Source: Massilia rubra (GTDB lineage: Bacteria; Pseudomonadota; Gammaproteobacteria; Burkholderiales; Burkholderiaceae_D). From it: a DNA stretch of 64,000 nt. The position numbers and the translations under genes were made by a program. The notes beneath the pieces are model-generated. The model saw only the letters and a program-made list of their open reading frames with translations, had not been told where the DNA came from and searched no databases. This document shows, piece by piece, positions 61,557 through 64,000 of this stretch (positions are counted from its first letter, which is position 1; every line of letters begins with the position of its first letter). The stretch is from the NCBI RefSeq assembly GCF_011682065.1, contig NZ_VUYU01000003.1, forward strand, positions 186,001-250,000. Reading direction: 5' to 3'.

Positions 61557-62684
61557 ATGATACTGACCGAAGAACACCAGATGATCCGCGACGCCCTGCG
61601 CACCTTTTCGCAGGAGCGCCTTGCCCCCAACGCCGCGCGCTGGGACAAGGAGCACTACTTTCCCAAGGAAGAACTGAAGGAACTGGCCGCACTGGGCGCC
61701 TTTGGCGTGGCGGTGCCCGAAGAACTGGGCGGCGCCGGCCTTGACTACGTGTCGCTGGCGCTGGTGCTCGAAGAAATCGCGGCCGGCGACGGCGGCACCT
61801 CGACCATCATCTCGGTCAACAACTGCCCGGTATGCAGCATCGCCATGATGTATGCCAACGACGCGCAAAAAGAACAATGGCTGCGGCCCCTGGCGCAAGG
61901 CGCGATGCTGGGCGCGTTCGCGCTGACCGAGCCGCACACCGGCAGCGATGCGTCGGCGCTGCGCACCACCGCCACGCGCGAAGGCGACGAATATGTGTTG
62001 AACGGCACCAAGCAGTTCATCACCAGCGGCAAATACGCCGACGTGGCGATCGTCATGGCGGTTACCGACAAGGCGGCCGGCAAGAAGGGCATCAGCGCGT
62101 TCTGGGCGCCGACGGCCACCCCCGGCTACATCGTGGCCGGCCTGGAACAGAAGATGGGCCAGCACTCGTCGGACACGGCGCAGATCCTGTTCGAGAACTG
62201 CCGCATCCCGGCCGCCAACCTGATTGGCGAAGAAGGCCAGGGCTACAAGATCGCCTTGTCGGGACTCGAGGGCGGACGGATCGGCATTGCCTCGCAGGCG
62301 GTCGGCATGGCGCGCGCCGCGTTCGAGGCGGCGCTGGTGTACGCGCGCGAGCGCGAAAGCTTCGGCAAGCCGATTTTCGAGCATCAGTCGGTGCAGTTCA
62401 AGCTGTCCGAGATGGCGACCCAGATCGAGGCCGCGCGCCAGTTGATCCGGCACGCGGCGTCGATGAAGGATGCCGGCCTGCCCTGCCTGAAAGAAGCTGC
62501 GATGGCCAAGCTGTTCGCGTCCGAAATGGCCGAGCGGGTTTGCTCCGACGCGATCCAGGTGCATGGCGGCTACGGCTACGTGAGCGACTTCCCGGTCGAA
62601 CGCATCTACCGCGATGTGCGCGTGTGCCAGATCTACGAAGGCACCAGCGACATCCAGAAGATCCTGATCGCGCGGGCGCTGTAA
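61557..62684 (+). CDS. Acyl-CoA dehydrogenase
   Basis: 375 residues from the ATG at 61557. FALTEPHTGSDASAL and FITSGKYADVAIVMAV are the FAD contacts; CQIYEGTSDIQKI holds the catalytic Glu at the standard short/medium-chain position (near 361), in contrast to the isovaleryl-type enzyme at 56314. Butyryl-CoA or short-branched-chain substrate is likely but not certain. Electrons pass to ETF. Confidence 0.93.
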   Translation: MILTEEHQMIRDALRTFSQERLAPNAARWDKEHYFPKEELKELAALGAFGVAVPEELGGAGLDYVSLALVLEEIAAGDGGTSTIISVNNCPVCSIAMMYANDAQKEQWLRPLAQGAMLGAFALTEPHTGSDASALRTTATREGDEYVLNGTKQFITSGKYADVAIVMAVTDKAAGKKGISAFWAPTATPGYIVAGLEQKMGQHSSDTAQILFENCRIPAANLIGEEGQGYKIALSGLEGGRIGIASQAVGMARAAFEAALVYARERESFGKPIFEHQSVQFKLSEMATQIEAARQLIRHAASMKDAGLPCLKEAAMAKLFASEMAERVCSDAIQVHGGYGYVSDFPVERIYRDVRVCQIYEGTSDIQKILIARAL

Positions 62685-62686
62685 GC

Positions 62687-63235
62687 ATGGCGGGCGAAGC
62701 GATCATCCGGCCGGCCGCAAGCGAGGATCTCGATCGCTTCTTCGCCTACCTGAACGACCACTTGCGCGACAACGGCAGCGGCGCCACGGCGCTGTTCATG
62801 CCGATGCCGCGCGCCGCCTCGCGCTTTGGCCCCGAACGCGAAACCGCCTTTCGCCATGCGTTCGCCAGCGCCCTCGGGCAGCCCGGGTGGCGCCGCTTGT
62901 GGCTGGCGCACGACAGCGAGGGCGCCATCATGGGTCACATCGACCTGCGGGCGCGTCCTGAAGGCGCTTGCGCGCACCGTGCGCTGCTCGGCATGGGCGT
63001 GCACCGCGACGCCCGCCAGCAGGGCCTGGGGGCGCGCCTGGTCGCCGTGGCGGCGGCATGGGCGGCCAGCGAGGCGGCACTCGACTGGATCGACCTGGAA
63101 GTGCTGTCGGTGAACCTGCCTGCGCGCCAGCTGTACGCACGCTGCGGCTTCGTGCAGACCGGCGAAACGGCCGACATGTTCCGCATCGACGGCGAAGCGC
63201 TCGCGTATACCTTCATGTCGCTCGCCCTTCGCTGA
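62687..63235 (+). CDS. GNAT-family N-acetyltransferase
   Basis: 182 residues from the ATG at 62687, 2 bases after the acyl-CoA dehydrogenase stop. Motif A LLGMGVHRDARQQGLGARLVAVAAAWA, with the Q/RxxGxG/A acetyl-CoA loop, and motif B WIDLEVLSVNLPARQLYARCGF. Sequence resembles RimI/ribosomal-protein-type acetyltransferases; substrate unknown. Confidence 0.9.
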   Translation: MAGEAIIRPAASEDLDRFFAYLNDHLRDNGSGATALFMPMPRAASRFGPERETAFRHAFASALGQPGWRRLWLAHDSEGAIMGHIDLRARPEGACAHRALLGMGVHRDARQQGLGARLVAVAAAWAASEAALDWIDLEVLSVNLPARQLYARCGFVQTGETADMFRIDGEALAYTFMSLALR

Positions 63236-63375
63236 CATTGCCTGGCCTTACCCGCACAGGGTAAAAATGACAATGTTCCTTGAAAAAGCTGCCGGGAGCA
63301 TGGCACTATGGGGAACCATTCATTCACCGGTCGATCAAACAGCTTCATCCCTGTTCTCGATTAAAGGAACCCGCC

Positions 63376-64000
63376 ATGCCGATGCCATCCCGCGCGCTGT
63401 TGCGCCCCCTTTCCGCCCTGCTCATGTCCCTGTTGCCGCCGCTGGCGGCGCACGCCGAGGAAGCCTGCAAGCTGGCCCTGCCCGACGCGGCCAAGGGCGA
63501 CGACATGCGCTGGCAAGGGCCATGCAAGGACGGCTATGCGCACGGCGTGGGCGTGATCGAAAAGCACACCAGCGACCTGCAAGCCTGGCGCTACGAAGGC
63601 ATGGTCGAACAGGGCCGGCCGCACGGCAAAGGCTACCTGATGTACTTCCCCGGCGTTGAATACGATGGCCAGTTCCGCGATGGCCTGCGCGACGGCGCAG
63701 GCACCTCGGTCAACCAGTTCGGCGACCGCTACGACGGCCAATGGAAGGCCGGCCAGCGCGAAGGCAAGGGCAAGGTCGTCTTCACGCTCGGCGGACGCTA
63801 CGAAGGCGATTGGAAGGACGACCACCCGGCCGGTGGCCAGGCGTTCTACGCGAACGGGCGCCAGGTCGGCGCCGCCGCCGTCAGCCAGAGCGCCGATGGC
63901 GAGCAGGGCAAAGTGAGCGCGCCGGCGCCGGCGACGCCGCCCAAGGAATACAGCCTCAAGTCGGAACGACCACGCCTGGGCTCGAACATTCCGCACAAGG
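63376..64000 (+). CDS. Exported MORN-repeat protein, partial at the right edge
   Basis: 208 codons seen, continuing past the window. Ribosome binding site AAGGA before the ATG at 63376; signal peptide MPMPSRALLRPLSALLMSLLPPLAAHA. MORN repeats follow: YEGMVEQGRPHGKGYLMY, YDGQFRDGLRDGAGTSVN, YDGQWKAGQREGKGKVVF and YEGDWKDDHPAGGQAFY. Then a Pro/Ala linker (KVSAPAPATPPKE). MORN proteins bind lipids or other proteins; location probably periplasm. The C-terminal part is not visible. Confidence 0.85.
   Translation, partial: MPMPSRALLRPLSALLMSLLPPLAAHAEEACKLALPDAAKGDDMRWQGPCKDGYAHGVGVIEKHTSDLQAWRYEGMVEQGRPHGKGYLMYFPGVEYDGQFRDGLRDGAGTSVNQFGDRYDGQWKAGQREGKGKVVFTLGGRYEGDWKDDHPAGGQAFYANGRQVGAAAVSQSADGEQGKVSAPAPATPPKEYSLKSERPRLGSNIPHK

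Noticed and set aside
63361-63996. 211-codon minus-strand frame at the right edge
   Set aside because: Antisense shadow of the MORN-repeat gene, which has a signal peptide, ribosome binding site and recognisable repeats.

Overview
The window reads as chromosomal DNA of a high-GC betaproteobacterium, most likely an Oxalobacteraceae member of the Massilia/Telluria/Duganella/Janthinobacterium group. The reasons are the gene order mla - ABC exporter - bolA - murA - his - hinT - tat, a short-form HisG, an isovaleryl-CoA dehydrogenase with a MerR-type LiuR regulator, and abundant palindromic repeats with cores of the type TTCCCGCG..CGCGGGAA. This assignment rests on protein family resemblance and synteny remembered from known genomes, not on a search. 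No rRNA, tRNA, CRISPR array, prophage or plasmid backbone was seen.

Layout. 1-7730 (+): the end of a prolyl-oligopeptidase-like peptidase, a 1379-residue SNF2 helicase, a small membrane protein, a secreted DUF885 peptidase and an alpha/beta hydrolase. 7773-16685: an accessory stretch with a lipoprotein, a mazEF-type toxin-antitoxin pair with a visible promoter/operator, several lipoproteins and secreted proteins, a DinB-fold protein, a secreted PHB-depolymerase-like esterase, and two tandem paralogous exported proteins enclosed by an exact 26-bp direct repeat. 16688-33933 (-): a nearly gap-free run of housekeeping genes read from right to left: mlaFEDACB (outer membrane lipid asymmetry), an ABC exporter, bolA, murA, hisG-hisD-(DNA methyltransferase)-hisC-hisB-hisH-hisA-hisF-hisI-hisE, hinT and tatABC. 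34324-40591 (-): gltB and gltD (glutamate synthase). 40660-41630: a RAYT transposase with its own terminator and flanking sequence motifs. 41715-46991 (-): a response regulator, a soluble PAS histidine kinase and a second SNF2 helicase. 47410-49194: small accessory genes, including a DUF2314 protein and a YfeS-like protein. 49496-53356 (+): tex, an acetyltransferase, grxD and ubiX. 53469-54381 (-): a small hypothetical gene and a HTH regulator in a comparatively AT-rich segment. 54638-63235: an MBL-fold hydrolase divergent from liuR, then isovaleryl-CoA dehydrogenase, aceK, thiolase, SDR, acyl-CoA dehydrogenase and acetyltransferase, i.e. branched-chain/fatty acyl-CoA breakdown with the glyoxylate switch kinase placed inside it. 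A MORN-repeat protein runs off the right end.

How the genes work together: the Mla genes, MurA, Tat and the exporter serve the cell envelope; the his block makes histidine from PRPP and ATP, with hisH/hisF also consuming glutamine; gltBD makes glutamate. The acyl-CoA genes feed acetyl-CoA to the TCA/glyoxylate cycles, whose branch point is set by AceK acting on isocitrate dehydrogenase.

The least ordinary items are: the beta-class DNA methyltransferase translationally coupled to hisD inside the histidine operon; the direct-repeat-flanked paralog pair next to tatC; the mazEF operon with an operator overlapping its promoter and a lipoprotein gene following closely; the LiuR-type palindromes; and the palindromic repeat family that sits inside the his operon. 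I did not find convincing evidence of a wholly new multi-gene system; the candidates are listed with what would confirm or refute them.
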